From Streptomyces curacoi (GTDB taxonomy: Bacteria; Actinomycetota; Actinomycetes; Streptomycetales; Streptomycetaceae), in NCBI RefSeq assembly GCF_001513975.1, contig NZ_KQ947988.1, positions 434,001-498,000 on the forward strand: a stretch of DNA of 64,000 nucleotides. Reading direction: 5' to 3'. The notes under the pieces were generated by a model. The model was not told where the DNA came from. It saw only the letters and a program-made list of their open reading frames with translations, and did no database searches. Position numbers and translations under genes: made by a program. Each line of letters starts with the position of its first letter. Positions within the stretch are counted from its first letter, which is position 1. This document shows positions 44,394 through 53,290 of the stretch, one piece after another.

Positions 44394-45449
44394 TCAGCGC
44401 AGCGACCGCCACAGCTCGCTCGCCTCCGGCTCGTCCGCCACCACCCGGTTGCGGTCCGAGGGGGCCGTCACCACGGGCATGGTCACCGTCCGCACCGTGT
44501 CGGACGACAGCACCTTCAGGCTCTGCCCGAGGGACATCAGCTCGCTCAGCGAGTCCAGGCCCGTGTCGGTGGTCAGGCTGCCCGTCACCGCGTCGGCGAC
44601 CCGGTAGAGCCTGGCGGGGTCGGTCAGCAGGCCGGTGGCGGAGATCCGGTCCAGCAGGGCCTTCACCAGCTTCTGCTGCAGGCCTATGCGTCCCAGGTCG
44701 CTGCCGTCGCCTATGCCGTGCCGGGTGCGGGCCAGGGCGAGCGCGGTCTTGCCGTCGAGGTGATGGGTGCCGGCCTTCAGACGCAGATGGCTGTCGTCGT
44801 CATCGATGTCCTCGTCCGCGGTCACCGTGACACCGCCCAGGGCGTTCACGAGATTCGCGAAGCCGGAGAAGTCGATCTCGATGTAGTGGTCCATACGGAC
44901 GTTCGTGAGCGACTCGACCGTCTTCACGGCACACACCGGCCCGCCCACCGAGTACGCGCTGTTGAACATGGAGTTGTACGCCACCGCCGTCGAACCGCCC
45001 GACGCCCGCGGGCAGGGCGGGCGCGTGACCAGCGTGTCGCGCGGGATGCTGACGACGGTGGCCCCGGTGCGGCCCGCGTCGATGTGCACCACCATCGCCG
45101 TGTCCGAGCGGGCGCCGGCGCCGCTGCCGCCGCCGAGCTCCTGGTTCTCCCCGCCGCTGCGCGAGTCCGAGCCCAGGACCAGGATGTTCAGCGCCTCGGT
45201 GGGCAGCGGGGACGCCGTGGCGGCGGCCGACGGCGACGGTGTCGTGACCGCCTTCGCGGGGCGGTCGTCGCCGAGCGCGTTGTTGATGTCGACGCTCTTG
45301 ATGTTGGCGTTCAGCTGCCAGTAGGCCCAGCCCGCCGCGCCCACCCCCAGCACCAGGGCGCCCGCCAGGACGAGGCCGGCGGTCTTCAGCGCTCTCGACC
45401 GCCGGCCCGTTCGTCTGCCGTCGTCCCCGTTCTCGTCTCGTCCGGTCAC
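44394..45449 (-). CDS. LytR-CpsA-Psr (LCP) family glycopolymer transferase
   Basis: A 351-residue membrane-anchored LCP enzyme. One N-terminal membrane segment (about 25-45, TAGLVLAGALVLGVGAAGWAYW) is followed by the LCP domain: VLGSDSR, RSDTAMVVHIDAG, VVSIPRDTLV, INALGGV-like VNALGGVTVT and ALALARTRHG. LCP proteins transfer teichoic acids or capsule polymers to peptidoglycan. It matches the envelope theme of its neighbourhood. Confidence 0.92.
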   Translation of the reverse strand: MTGRDENGDDGRRTGRRSRALKTAGLVLAGALVLGVGAAGWAYWQLNANIKSVDINNALGDDRPAKAVTTPSPSAAATASPLPTEALNILVLGSDSRSGGENQELGGGSGAGARSDTAMVVHIDAGRTGATVVSIPRDTLVTRPPCPRASGGSTAVAYNSMFNSAYSVGGPVCAVKTVESLTNVRMDHYIEIDFSGFANLVNALGGVTVTADEDIDDDDSHLRLKAGTHHLDGKTALALARTRHGIGDGSDLGRIGLQQKLVKALLDRISATGLLTDPARLYRVADAVTGSLTTDTGLDSLSELMSLGQSLKVLSSDTVRTVTMPVVTAPSDRNRVVADEPEASELWRSLR

Positions 45450-45546
45450 AGGGAGGAACGTAAGTCCGAATTATTACGGGCAGGAACGTCAGACCGGGTT
45501 TTCTTCGGAGATTCTCAGACTTCCCGGCCGGGTTCGCGCCCCGCAC

Positions 45547-46914
45547 TCAGCCCAGGCTCACCGTCGGCACCGGATTGCTCCCGCTCCACGACCCGTTGAA
45601 CCCGAAGGTCACCGAACCGCCGTCGGGAACCGTCCCGTTGTACGAGGCGTTGGAACAGGTGACCGCCGCCCCCGACTGCGTACAGCCCGCGTTCCAGGCC
45701 TGGGTGATCCGCTGGCCCGCCCCGAAGGTCCAGCCCACCTTCCAGGAGGACAGCGCCGCGCCCGAGCAGGCGATCCTGACCTGCCCGGTGAAGCCGGTGT
45801 TCCACTGGCTGGTGACGCTGTAGGTCGCCGTGCACGCGCCGGTGGGCGGGGGCGTGGTCGTACCGCCGAGCGCCTCGGCGATCGCGTGGTACGCCGGTTT
45901 CGGCGCGTAGTTCTCGTCGTACGGCGTCGCCGCGCCCTGCCCCGGGAAGGTGTCCGGGATCCAGGAGTCGGAGTCGGTGAAGCCCCAGACGGTCACGCCG
46001 ACACACCGGGACACCGCCAGGCAGGCGTTCATGACCGCCTTGTAGTCGGCGGCCTGCCGGGTCAGCTTGGCGCTGTCGGCGGGCAGTTGCATACGGATGT
46101 CCAGCTCCGTGATCGCCACGTCGACGCCGAGATCGGCGAACCGCTGGATGTTCTGCTGCATGGTCGACGGGACCTGGCCGAGGATCAGGTGGGCCTGCAG
46201 GCCCACGCCGTCGATCGGGACGCCCCGCTCCTTCAGTGACTTGACCAGGTTGTACAGGGCGGTGCTCTTCGCGTTGACGCCCTCGACGTTGTAGTCGTTG
46301 ATGTACAGCTTGGCGCTCGGGTCGGCGGCGCGTGCGGCGGTCAGGGCCTGGGCGATGTAGTCGGCGCCGAGGCCGTTGTACCAGAGGGTCTGCCGGTAGG
46401 TGCCGTCCTCGTTGAACGGCTCGTTCACCACGTCCCAGGTCGCCAGCCTGCCCTTGTACCGGCCGACTTCCAACGCGATGTGGTCTTTCATCAACTGGCC
46501 CAGCTCGGCGGACGTCCAGCTGCCGTTCGTCAGCCAGCTCGGGTTCTGGCTGTGCCAGACCAGGGTGTGGCCGCGCAACTGCTGGCCGTGCGCCTCGGCG
46601 AAGGTCACGATCCGGTCGGCCTCGGCCCAGTCGAAGTTGCCGCGGGTCGGCTCGACCGAGCCCCACTTCATGGCGTTGCCGGGGGTCAGCGCGTTGAACT
46701 CCCGGCTCGCGATCTCGCCGTAGGTGCCGGTGAGCTTGGAGCCGGTGACGGCCGTGCCCATCACCTTGCCCTTGGCGGCGGCGAGATCGCGCAGGGGCGT
46801 GCCAGCGGCCTGGGCGGGGGCGGCGCCGAGTGTCAGCAGGGCCGCGGCTGCTGCGGTGGCGGCCCCGGTGACGAGGGCGGTGAGACGTGCACGCAACGAT
46901 CTGGAGGTTCTCAT
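45547..46914 (-). CDS. secreted endo-1,4-beta-xylanase, GH10 with CBM2
   Basis: A 455-residue xylanase that cleaves internal xylan linkages outside the cell. Signal peptide about 1-36; GH10 domain about 37-340 with acid/base Glu in WDVVNEPF and nucleophile Glu in ITELDIR; a TTTPPPTG linker; and a C-terminal CBM2 cellulose-binding module (ACTATYSVTSQWNTGFTGQVRI ... SWSGSNPVPTVSLG). ATG 46914 follows GGAGG at nine bases. A perfect palindrome overlaps the Shine-Dalgarno region, and a LacI repressor gene is next upstream on the same strand. Confidence 0.96.
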   Translation of the reverse strand: MRTSRSLRARLTALVTGAATAAAAALLTLGAAPAQAAGTPLRDLAAAKGKVMGTAVTGSKLTGTYGEIASREFNALTPGNAMKWGSVEPTRGNFDWAEADRIVTFAEAHGQQLRGHTLVWHSQNPSWLTNGSWTSAELGQLMKDHIALEVGRYKGRLATWDVVNEPFNEDGTYRQTLWYNGLGADYIAQALTAARAADPSAKLYINDYNVEGVNAKSTALYNLVKSLKERGVPIDGVGLQAHLILGQVPSTMQQNIQRFADLGVDVAITELDIRMQLPADSAKLTRQAADYKAVMNACLAVSRCVGVTVWGFTDSDSWIPDTFPGQGAATPYDENYAPKPAYHAIAEALGGTTTPPPTGACTATYSVTSQWNTGFTGQVRIACSGAALSSWKVGWTFGAGQRITQAWNAGCTQSGAAVTCSNASYNGTVPDGGSVTFGFNGSWSGSNPVPTVSLG

Positions 46915-46926
46915 GGCGGGGTGCCT

Positions 46927-46939
46927 CCGAAAGTTTCGG
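46927..46939. promoter_or_regulatory. xylanase operator palindrome
   Basis: CCGAAA-G-TTTCGG, a perfect palindrome 12 bp upstream of the xylanase ATG and overlapping its GGAGG. It resembles the CGAA-N-TTCG boxes reported for BxlR-type LacI repressors of xylan genes. A second weaker pair, ACCGA/TCGGT (46947-46962), lies just upstream. Confidence 0.7.
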
Positions 46940-47022
46940 TCGTGCAACCGATTGACTTCGGTGGAGTGTGGAGGCGCCCGCCCCAGCCGTCAATACGTCA
47001 ACTTCCGGCCACGCCGGGCCGC

Positions 47023-48138
47023 TCAGGCCCCGCTGGGCGCCGCGGTACTGCTCCGCACCACCAGGCTGGTCGCCAGCTCCACGCGCGTCGCCGCCTGCTC
47101 CCCCGCCTCCCGCGCGAGGTCGAGGACCAGCTTCGCCGCCGCCTCCGCCATCTCCGTCAGCGGCTGCCGTACGGTCGTCAGCGGCGGCCCCACCCAGCGG
47201 GCGACCGGCAGATCGTCGAACCCGACCACGCTCAGGTCCTCCGGAATCCGCAGCCCCAGCTCGCGCGCCGCCTCGTACAGCCCGAGCGCCTGGAGGTCGT
47301 TGCCGGCGAAGACGGCGGTGGGCCGGTCCGGGCGGCGCAGCAGCTCCAGGCCCTGCCGGTAGCCGGTCTCGTGGTGGAAGTCGCCGGGCCGGATCAGGTC
47401 CTGCTCGACCGGGAGCCCGGCCGTCTCCAGCGCGGCCCGGTAGCCGTCGATCCGGGCGCGGCTGCACATCATCCGGGACGGTCCGGTGATCGCGCCGATC
47501 CTGCGGTGCCCCAGCTCGACCAGATGCCGGGTGGCGGCGAGCCCGCCCTGCCAGTTGGTCGCCCCGATGGAGGGGACGTCGGCGCCGGGGTCGCCCGCCG
47601 GGTCCATCACCACGAACGGGATCGACCGGCTGGTCAGCAGTGCGCGCTGGGACTCGTCGAGGCCGGACAGGACCAGGATCACGCCGTGCGGGCGGCGGGC
47701 GGCGACTTGGTCGGCCCAGGTCCGGCCGGGGGTGAGCCGCCCGGCGCTCTCGCTCAGCACGACGCTCAGCCCGGCGTCCCGGGCGACGTTCTCCACGCCC
47801 CGGATGACCTCCATCGCCCACGCGCTCTCCAGTTCGTGGAAGACCAGGTCGATCAGCGGCGAGCGGCTGGCCTCGGCGCGGCGGCGCCGGTAGCCGTGGG
47901 CGCGCAGCAGTTCCTCGACGCGGCTGCGGGTGGCGGGGGCGACGTCGGCGCGCCCGTTGAGGACCTTCGAAACAGTCGGCGCGGACACGCCGGCCTCGCG
48001 GGCGATCTCGGCGAGCGTCGCGGTCTGCGCGGACCGGCCGGTCGTCGGCGTCCTCGTCGTTGTCGTCCGGGTTTCCGACTGTGTCTTCCGGGTTTCCCCC
48101 GGTGGCGTCCGGCTTTCAGCGGGCTCACGGGCTGTCAT
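47023..48138 (-). CDS. LacI-family repressor (BxlR-like)
   Basis: A 371-residue LacI regulator. The HTH is at about 41-65 (TLAEIAREAGVSAPTVSKVLNGRADVAPATRSRVEELL), followed by a type-I periplasmic-binding sugar domain. A Thr/Ser-rich N-terminal extension of about 38 residues precedes the HTH. It is flanked by a xylanase gene and a divergent GH3 gene, so xylo-oligosaccharide control of both is likely. The name bxlR is only suggested by position and operator type. Confidence 0.9.
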   Translation of the reverse strand: MTAREPAESRTPPGETRKTQSETRTTTTRTPTTGRSAQTATLAEIAREAGVSAPTVSKVLNGRADVAPATRSRVEELLRAHGYRRRRAEASRSPLIDLVFHELESAWAMEVIRGVENVARDAGLSVVLSESAGRLTPGRTWADQVAARRPHGVILVLSGLDESQRALLTSRSIPFVVMDPAGDPGADVPSIGATNWQGGLAATRHLVELGHRRIGAITGPSRMMCSRARIDGYRAALETAGLPVEQDLIRPGDFHHETGYRQGLELLRRPDRPTAVFAGNDLQALGLYEAARELGLRIPEDLSVVGFDDLPVARWVGPPLTTVRQPLTEMAEAAAKLVLDLAREAGEQAATRVELATSLVVRSSTAAPSGA

Positions 48139-48166
48139 GGCGGCGATCGTATCCCTGCGCGACCTC

Positions 48167-48196
48167 TTGACGAACCCTTCTCACCACCCCTAGGTT
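48167..48196 (+). promoter_or_regulatory. GH3 gene vegetative promoter
   Basis: TTGACG (48167-48172) and TAGGTT (48191-48196) are spaced by 18 bases, about 64 bp upstream of the GH3 ATG. It is of HrdB type. Confidence 0.65.
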
Positions 48197-48200
48197 CCCG

Positions 48201-48231
48201 GAACATTCGAGGTGAAGAACGAAACATTCGC
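48201..48231 (+). promoter_or_regulatory. repeated ACATTCG motif, possible LacI operator
   Basis: GAACATTCGA and GAAACATTCG occur 20 bp apart, just downstream of the -10 box. They resemble the xylanase operator half-site (CGAAA...TTCG) and could bind the LacI repressor. Confidence 0.5.
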
Positions 48232-48259
48232 GAGTGGCTTTCGCCCCGACAGGAGTTTC

Positions 48260-50566
48260 ATGACCACCGCCCCCTGGCGCGACCCCGCCCTGCCCGCCGC
48301 CGCCCGCGTCGACGCGCTCCTCTCCCGGATGACCCTGGAGGAGAAGACCGCCCAGCTCTACGGCGTGTGGGTGGGCGCCGCCACGGACGGCGAGGGCGTC
48401 GCCCCGCACCAGCACGACATGACCGCCGACCACGACTGGGACGAACTCATCACCCACGGCCTCGGCCAGCTCACCCGCTCCTTCGGCACCGCTCCCGTGG
48501 ACCCGGCGCTGGGCGCGCAGGCACTGGCCCGCGCCCAGCGCCGGATCGCCGAGGCCGGCCGCTTCGGCATCCCGGCGGTGGCCCACGAGGAGTGTCTGGC
48601 GGGCTTCACGGCCTGGCAGGCCACGGCCTACCCGGTGCCGCTGGCGTGGGGCGCCTCCTTCGACCCCCCGCTCGTCGAGGAGATGGCCCGGCGCATCGGC
48701 CGGGACCTGCGCTCGGCCGGCGTCCACCAGGGCCTCGCGCCCGTCCTGGACGTCGTACGCGATCCGCGCTGGGGCAGGGTCGAGGAGACCATCGGCGAGG
48801 ACCCGTACCTGACCGGCACGATCGGCGCGGCCTACGTCCGGGGCCTGGAGTCGGCCGGGATCGTCGCCACGCTCAAGCACTTCGCCGGGTACGCCTCCTC
48901 GGCGGGCGCACGCAACCTCGCGCCGGTACGGGCAGGCGTCCGTGAGTTCGCGGACGTCACCCTCTCCCCGTTCGAGATGGCGCTGCGCGAGGGCGGCGCG
49001 CGCTCGGTGATGGCGGCGTACAACGAGACGGACGGCGTGCCGGCCTCCGCCGACCCGGCGCTGCTCACCGAACTCCTGCGGGACCAGTGGGGTTTCACGG
49101 GCACGGTGGTGGCCGACTACTTCGGCATCGGCTTCCTGGAGACCCTCCACCGCGTGGCGGACGGCCCGGCCGAGGCGGCGCACGCGGCGCTGGCCGCCGG
49201 TATCGACGTGGAACTGCCGACCGTGAAGTGCTACGGCACACCGCTGGTGGAGGCCGTCCGGGCGGGCGAGGTCCCGGAGGAACTGGTGGACCGGGCGGCC
49301 CGCCGGGTGCTGCTGCAGAAGTGCGAGCTGGGCCTCCTGGACGAGGACTGGAACCCGGAGCCCACCGGCCCGGTCCACCTCGACTCCCCCGCCAACCGCG
49401 CCGTCGCCCGCCGGCTGGCCGAGGAGTCCGTGGTCCTGCTCGACAACCCGGACGGTGTGCTGCCGCTGGCCCCCGACACGAGAATCGCGGTCGTGGGCCC
49501 GCGCGCGGCCGACGCCCTGGCGATGCTGGGCTGCTACTCCTTCCCCTCCCACGTCCTGCCCCACCACCCCGAGGTCCCGCTCGGCATCGAGATCCCGACG
49601 GTCCTTGAGGCGCTGCGCGCCGAACTCCCCGACGCCAAGGTGGCCTTCGCCGAGGGCTGCGGGGTGTCCGACCCGGACACGGCGGGCTTCGAGGAGGCCG
49701 TGGCGCGGGCGTCGGAGGCGGATGTGTGCCTGGCGGTCCTGGGCGACCGGGCGGGGCTCTTCGGGCGGGGCACCTCGGGCGAGGGCTGCGATGTGACGGA
49801 CCTCCGGCTGCCGGGCGCGCAGGGCGAGCTCCTGGACGCGCTGGTGGCCACCGGCGTACCGGTGGTGCTGGTCCTGCTGACCGGCCGCCCGTACGCCCTG
49901 GGCCGCTGGCACGGACGCCTGGCCGCGGTGGTCCAGGCGTTCTTCCCGGGGGAGGAGGGCGGCCCGGCGGTGGCGGGAGTGCTGTCGGGCCGCGTCAACC
50001 CCTCGGGCCGCCTGCCGGTGAGCGTGCCGCGGGTGCCGGGCGGGCAGCCGTGGACGTACCTCCAGCCGCCGCTGGGGCTGGCGGGCGAGGTCAGCAACCT
50101 GGATCCGACGCCGTTGTACGCCTTCGGGCACGGGCGCTCCTATACGTCGTTCGCCTGGGAGCCCGCCGAGTCGCCGGAGGCGGAGATCGGCACGGACGGC
50201 TCGTACGACGTGACGGTGACGGTCCGCAACGCGGGGGAGCGCGCGGGCGCGGAGGTCGTCCAGCTCTATCTGCACGACCCGGTGGCGAGCGTCACGCGCC
50301 CGGACGTGCGGCTGATCGGCTACCGGCGTGTGGAGCTGTCACCGGGCGAGGCGCGGCGGGTGACCTTCCGCTTCCACGCGGACCTGTCGTCGTTCACCGA
50401 CCGCTCGGGGCGCAGGGTGGTCGAACCGGGCGCGCTGGAGCTGCGGTTGGCGGCGTCCAGCGCGGACGTACGGCACACGGCTCGGCTGACGCTGACGGGG
50501 CCGACGCGGGTACTGGGGGCCGAACGGCGGCTGCTGTGTGAGGCGGAGGTGTCCGCGGCGGGGTGA
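48260..50566 (+). CDS. glycoside hydrolase family 3 (beta-xylosidase/beta-glucosidase)
   Basis: A 768-residue exo-glycosidase. Layout: N-terminal barrel (about 25-330) with the nucleophile Asp in VVADYFGIGF, an alpha-beta sandwich domain (about 360-600) and a C-terminal fibronectin-like domain (about 660-760, YDVTVTVRNAGERAGAEVVQLYL). No signal peptide is visible, so it probably works inside the cell on imported xylo-oligosaccharides. The length is close to that of Streptomyces BxlA beta-xylosidases. ATG 48260 follows AGGAG. No sugar ABC transporter genes are adjacent, unlike the bxlEFGA operon. Confidence 0.92.
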   Translation: MTTAPWRDPALPAAARVDALLSRMTLEEKTAQLYGVWVGAATDGEGVAPHQHDMTADHDWDELITHGLGQLTRSFGTAPVDPALGAQALARAQRRIAEAGRFGIPAVAHEECLAGFTAWQATAYPVPLAWGASFDPPLVEEMARRIGRDLRSAGVHQGLAPVLDVVRDPRWGRVEETIGEDPYLTGTIGAAYVRGLESAGIVATLKHFAGYASSAGARNLAPVRAGVREFADVTLSPFEMALREGGARSVMAAYNETDGVPASADPALLTELLRDQWGFTGTVVADYFGIGFLETLHRVADGPAEAAHAALAAGIDVELPTVKCYGTPLVEAVRAGEVPEELVDRAARRVLLQKCELGLLDEDWNPEPTGPVHLDSPANRAVARRLAEESVVLLDNPDGVLPLAPDTRIAVVGPRAADALAMLGCYSFPSHVLPHHPEVPLGIEIPTVLEALRAELPDAKVAFAEGCGVSDPDTAGFEEAVARASEADVCLAVLGDRAGLFGRGTSGEGCDVTDLRLPGAQGELLDALVATGVPVVLVLLTGRPYALGRWHGRLAAVVQAFFPGEEGGPAVAGVLSGRVNPSGRLPVSVPRVPGGQPWTYLQPPLGLAGEVSNLDPTPLYAFGHGRSYTSFAWEPAESPEAEIGTDGSYDVTVTVRNAGERAGAEVVQLYLHDPVASVTRPDVRLIGYRRVELSPGEARRVTFRFHADLSSFTDRSGRRVVEPGALELRLAASSADVRHTARLTLTGPTRVLGAERRLLCEAEVSAAG

Positions 50567-50585
50567 GCCCCCGCCCCGCCTCCAG

Positions 50586-50620
50586 GCACCGGGCACCGGG
50601 CACCGGGCACCCGGCACCGG
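50586..50620. repeat. 7-bp tandem repeat GCACCGG
   Basis: Five units of GCACCGG, the fourth with one change, in the 65-bp gap between the convergent GH3 gene and the small gene downstream of tsaD. Confidence 0.9.
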
Positions 50621-50631
50621 CTCTAGGCCGG

Positions 50632-50889
50632 TCAGTCGGAGCCCACCGACTCGAACCGCCACCGATGCACGGCCCGGGTCACCAACTCGGCCGCGGGCTC
50701 CGGAAGTTCCGGCAGACCGGCCTCGTACGGAGCGTCCCACCAGGTGATCACCAGCACCCGGTCCTGCGGCGCCCGGAAGGCCTCCCGGCGCAGCGGGCGC
50801 TCGGGCAACTCCTGCTTCCGCGCCCAGGCCAGCAGCTCCTCCCCCCGCCCGGGAACCGCCCGCGCCTCCCACATCAACGCGACCGTCAC
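50632..50889 (-). CDS. small hypothetical protein coupled to tsaD
   Basis: An 85-residue protein with an N-terminal MTVALMWEARAVPGRGEELLAW and a central LVITWWD, of ferredoxin-like dimeric alpha-beta appearance. GTG at 50889 overlaps the tsaD stop in GTGA, so the gene is translationally coupled to tsaD. The function is unknown. Confidence 0.8.
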   Translation of the reverse strand: MTVALMWEARAVPGRGEELLAWARKQELPERPLRREAFRAPQDRVLVITWWDAPYEAGLPELPEPAAELVTRAVHRWRFESVGSD

Positions 50890-51983
50890 GAGTAGAGGTT
50901 CTCCTTGCTGACCTCGTGCACATGGTCGTGCCCATGGTCATGGCCGGGAACATGAGGATCCGTCACCGGCAGCGACGAGTCCGCCGACAGGTCCCAGCTG
51001 GACGCGGGCCGGCCCCGCGCCACCATCTCCGCGCCCAGCGCGGCCACCATCGCCCCGTTGTCCGTGCACAGCTTCGGGCGGGGCACCCGCAGCCGGATCC
51101 CGGCCGCCTCGCAGCGCTCCTGGGCCAGCGCCCGCAGCCGGGAGTTCGCCGCCACACCGCCGCCGATCATCAGGTGGTCGACGCCCTCGTCCTTGCAGGC
51201 GCGCACGGCCTTGCGGGTCAGCACGTCGACGACCGCCTCCTGGAAGGAGGCCGCGACATCGCGCACCGGCACCTCCTCGCCCGCCGCCCGCTTGGCCTCG
51301 ATCCAGCGGGCGACCGCCGTCTTGAGGCCGGAGAAGGAGAAGTCGTACGCCGGGTCGCGCGGCCCGGTCAGACCGCGCGGGAACGCGATGGCCTCCGGGT
51401 CGCCCTCGCGCGCGTACCGGTCGATGACCGGGCCGCCGGGGAAGCCCAGGTTCAGCACGCGGGCGATCTTGTCGAAGGCCTCGCCGGCCGCGTCGTCGAT
51501 GGTGGCGCCCATCGGCCGGACGTCGGAGGTGATGTCGCTCGACAGCAGCAGCGACGAGTGGCCGCCGGACACCAGCAGCGCCATCGTCGGCTCCGGCAGC
51601 GCGCCGTGCTCCAGCTGGTCCACGCAGATGTGGGAGGCGAGGTGGTTGACGCCGTAGAGCGGCTTGCCCAGCGCGTAGGCGTACGCCTTCGCCGCCGACA
51701 CACCGACCAGCAGCGCGCCCGCGAGCCCGGGACCGGCGGTGACGGCGATACCGTCCAGGTCCCGCGCACTCACCCCCGCCTCCTTCAGCGCGCGGTCGAT
51801 GGTCGGGACCATCGCCTCCAGGTGCGCCCGGGAGGCGACCTCCGGCACGACACCGCCGAAGCGGGCGTGCTCGTCGACGCTGGAGGCGACGGCGTCGGCG
51901 AGCAGGGTGGTGCCGCGGACGATGCCGACGCCGGTCTCGTCGCAGGAGGTCTCGATGCCGAGGACGAGCGGTTCGTCAGCCAT
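50886..51983 (-). CDS. tsaD: tRNA N6-adenosine threonylcarbamoyltransferase TsaD
   Basis: Transfers the threonylcarbamoyl group to A37 of ANN-reading tRNAs. It is 365 residues long with the ASKHA fold: GIETSCDETGVGI near the start, the metal-binding His pair in NHLASHICVD, and GGGVAANSRLR near 280. The C-terminus extends in a His/Asp-rich tail (GHDHGHDHVHEV), longer than usual and possibly metal-binding. It overlaps rimI by eight bases and is coupled to the small gene downstream. In M. tuberculosis (Gcp) it lies beside groES; here 17 kb separate them. Confidence 0.96.
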   Translation of the reverse strand: MADEPLVLGIETSCDETGVGIVRGTTLLADAVASSVDEHARFGGVVPEVASRAHLEAMVPTIDRALKEAGVSARDLDGIAVTAGPGLAGALLVGVSAAKAYAYALGKPLYGVNHLASHICVDQLEHGALPEPTMALLVSGGHSSLLLSSDITSDVRPMGATIDDAAGEAFDKIARVLNLGFPGGPVIDRYAREGDPEAIAFPRGLTGPRDPAYDFSFSGLKTAVARWIEAKRAAGEEVPVRDVAASFQEAVVDVLTRKAVRACKDEGVDHLMIGGGVAANSRLRALAQERCEAAGIRLRVPRPKLCTDNGAMVAALGAEMVARGRPASSWDLSADSSLPVTDPHVPGHDHGHDHVHEVSKENLYS

Positions 51984-52524
51984 TGATCTCGGTTCCTTGT
52001 GCGGAAGTTCCTGGTACGGAAGTGGAAGGGTCGGTCAGTCGCATCACCAGGGCGTCCACGTTCCCCGGCTGGTAGTAGCCGCGCCTGAAGCCGATGGCCT
52101 CGAAGCCGAAGCGCTCGTAGAGCTTCTGCGCGCGGACGTTGTCCACACGGCACTCCAGCATCACTTCGGCGCACTCGAAGGCGGTCGCGGCACGCAGCAG
52201 CTCGGTGAGCAGTCGGCTGCCGAGACCCGTTCCCTGGTGGTCGCGGGCCACGGCGATGGTCTGGATGTCGGCCAGTTCCCCGGAGGAGGCGAGCCCCGCG
52301 TATCCGACGATCCGCTTGCCCTCCTCGGCGACGACATAGCGCCGGGTGGCCTCGGGCCCGCGCGAGTGGGCCAGCTCGGACCAGAACATGCCCCGGGACC
52401 AGGCGTCCTCGGGGAAGAGGTCCTTCTCCAGCTCCAGCACGGGGTCGATGTCCCACCAGCGCATCTCGCGCAGCACAGGAGTCACGGGCGGCCCGGACTG
52501 CGGTCCGGTCGGCTGTCCTGTCAC
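51976..52524 (-). CDS. rimI: ribosomal protein S18-alanine N-acetyltransferase family (RimI)
   Basis: A 182-residue GNAT acetyltransferase. The acetyl-CoA motif is QTIAVARDHQGTGLGSRLL (about 92-110), and the C-terminal LYERFGFEAIGFRRGYY is typical of RimI. The GTG start overlaps the tsaB stop (GTGA), and its stop overlaps the tsaD start, so tsaB-rimI-tsaD are coupled. Homologues acetylate protein N-termini; substrate identity is inferred. Confidence 0.93.
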   Translation of the reverse strand: MTGQPTGPQSGPPVTPVLREMRWWDIDPVLELEKDLFPEDAWSRGMFWSELAHSRGPEATRRYVVAEEGKRIVGYAGLASSGELADIQTIAVARDHQGTGLGSRLLTELLRAATAFECAEVMLECRVDNVRAQKLYERFGFEAIGFRRGYYQPGNVDALVMRLTDPSTSVPGTSAQGTEING

Positions 52525-53177
52525 TTGGGGGTGACCACCTTGTAGTTCTTGGGGACCTGGGCGTCGGGCCGGCGCAGATACAGCGGCCGGGGCGCGGCGA
52601 GTTCCTCGCCCGCCGCCAGCTTCTCGGCGGCCAGAGCGGCGAGGGCCGCCGCCGACACATGCTCGGGCTCGTGGGCGCTGGGGAAGGTGTCGGGGTACAG
52701 CAGCGCGCCCGCGCCGACGGCGGGCAGTCCGGCGACCTGGTCGGCGATGTCGGCGGGCCGGTCGACGGCCGGGTCGGTGAGGCGGGTGCGGGAGTCGGCG
52801 TACCGCGCCCAGTAGACCTCCTTGCGCCGGGCGTCGGTCGCGACGACGAAGGGGCCCTTCTCGATGTCGGCGGCGTACGCGAGGCCGTCCAGCGTGCACA
52901 CGCCGTGCACGGGGACGCCGAGGACGAGTCCGAAGGTGTCGGCGGTCATCAGACCGACGCGCAGCCCGGTGTACGGCCCGGGGCCGACGCCTACGACGAT
53001 GCCGGTGACGGCGTCGAGCTTCACACCGGCCTCGGCGAGGACGCGGTCGACGGCCGGCAGCAGCAGCTCACCGTGCCGGCGGGCGTCCACCTGGCTCGAC
53101 GAGGCGATGACGTCCGTACCGTCGTGCAGCGCGACGGTGACTGCGGGGGTGGCGGTATCCAGAGCGAGCAAGAGCAC
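52521..53177 (-). CDS. tsaB: tRNA threonylcarbamoyladenosine biosynthesis protein TsaB
   Basis: A 218-residue ASKHA-fold partner of TsaD: LLALDTATPAVTVAL at the N-terminus, VGVGPGPYTGLRVGL (about 67-81), and a shortened C-terminal half, as expected for TsaB rather than TsaD. GTG start. It begins the tsaB-rimI-tsaD-small gene block with overlapping codons. Confidence 0.95.
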   Translation of the reverse strand: MLLLALDTATPAVTVALHDGTDVIASSSQVDARRHGELLLPAVDRVLAEAGVKLDAVTGIVVGVGPGPYTGLRVGLMTADTFGLVLGVPVHGVCTLDGLAYAADIEKGPFVVATDARRKEVYWARYADSRTRLTDPAVDRPADIADQVAGLPAVGAGALLYPDTFPSAHEPEHVSAAALAALAAEKLAAGEELAAPRPLYLRRPDAQVPKNYKVVTPK

Positions 53178-53290
53178 GCAAACAGCCTACGGCGCTCGCG
53201 CCCCGAGAAGCGCCGCCCGGGTGGAGCGCTTGACGGCTGCTACGGTCGGGCTTGATCACGACGTACGACGCGAACGCTGAGGTGGCGACG

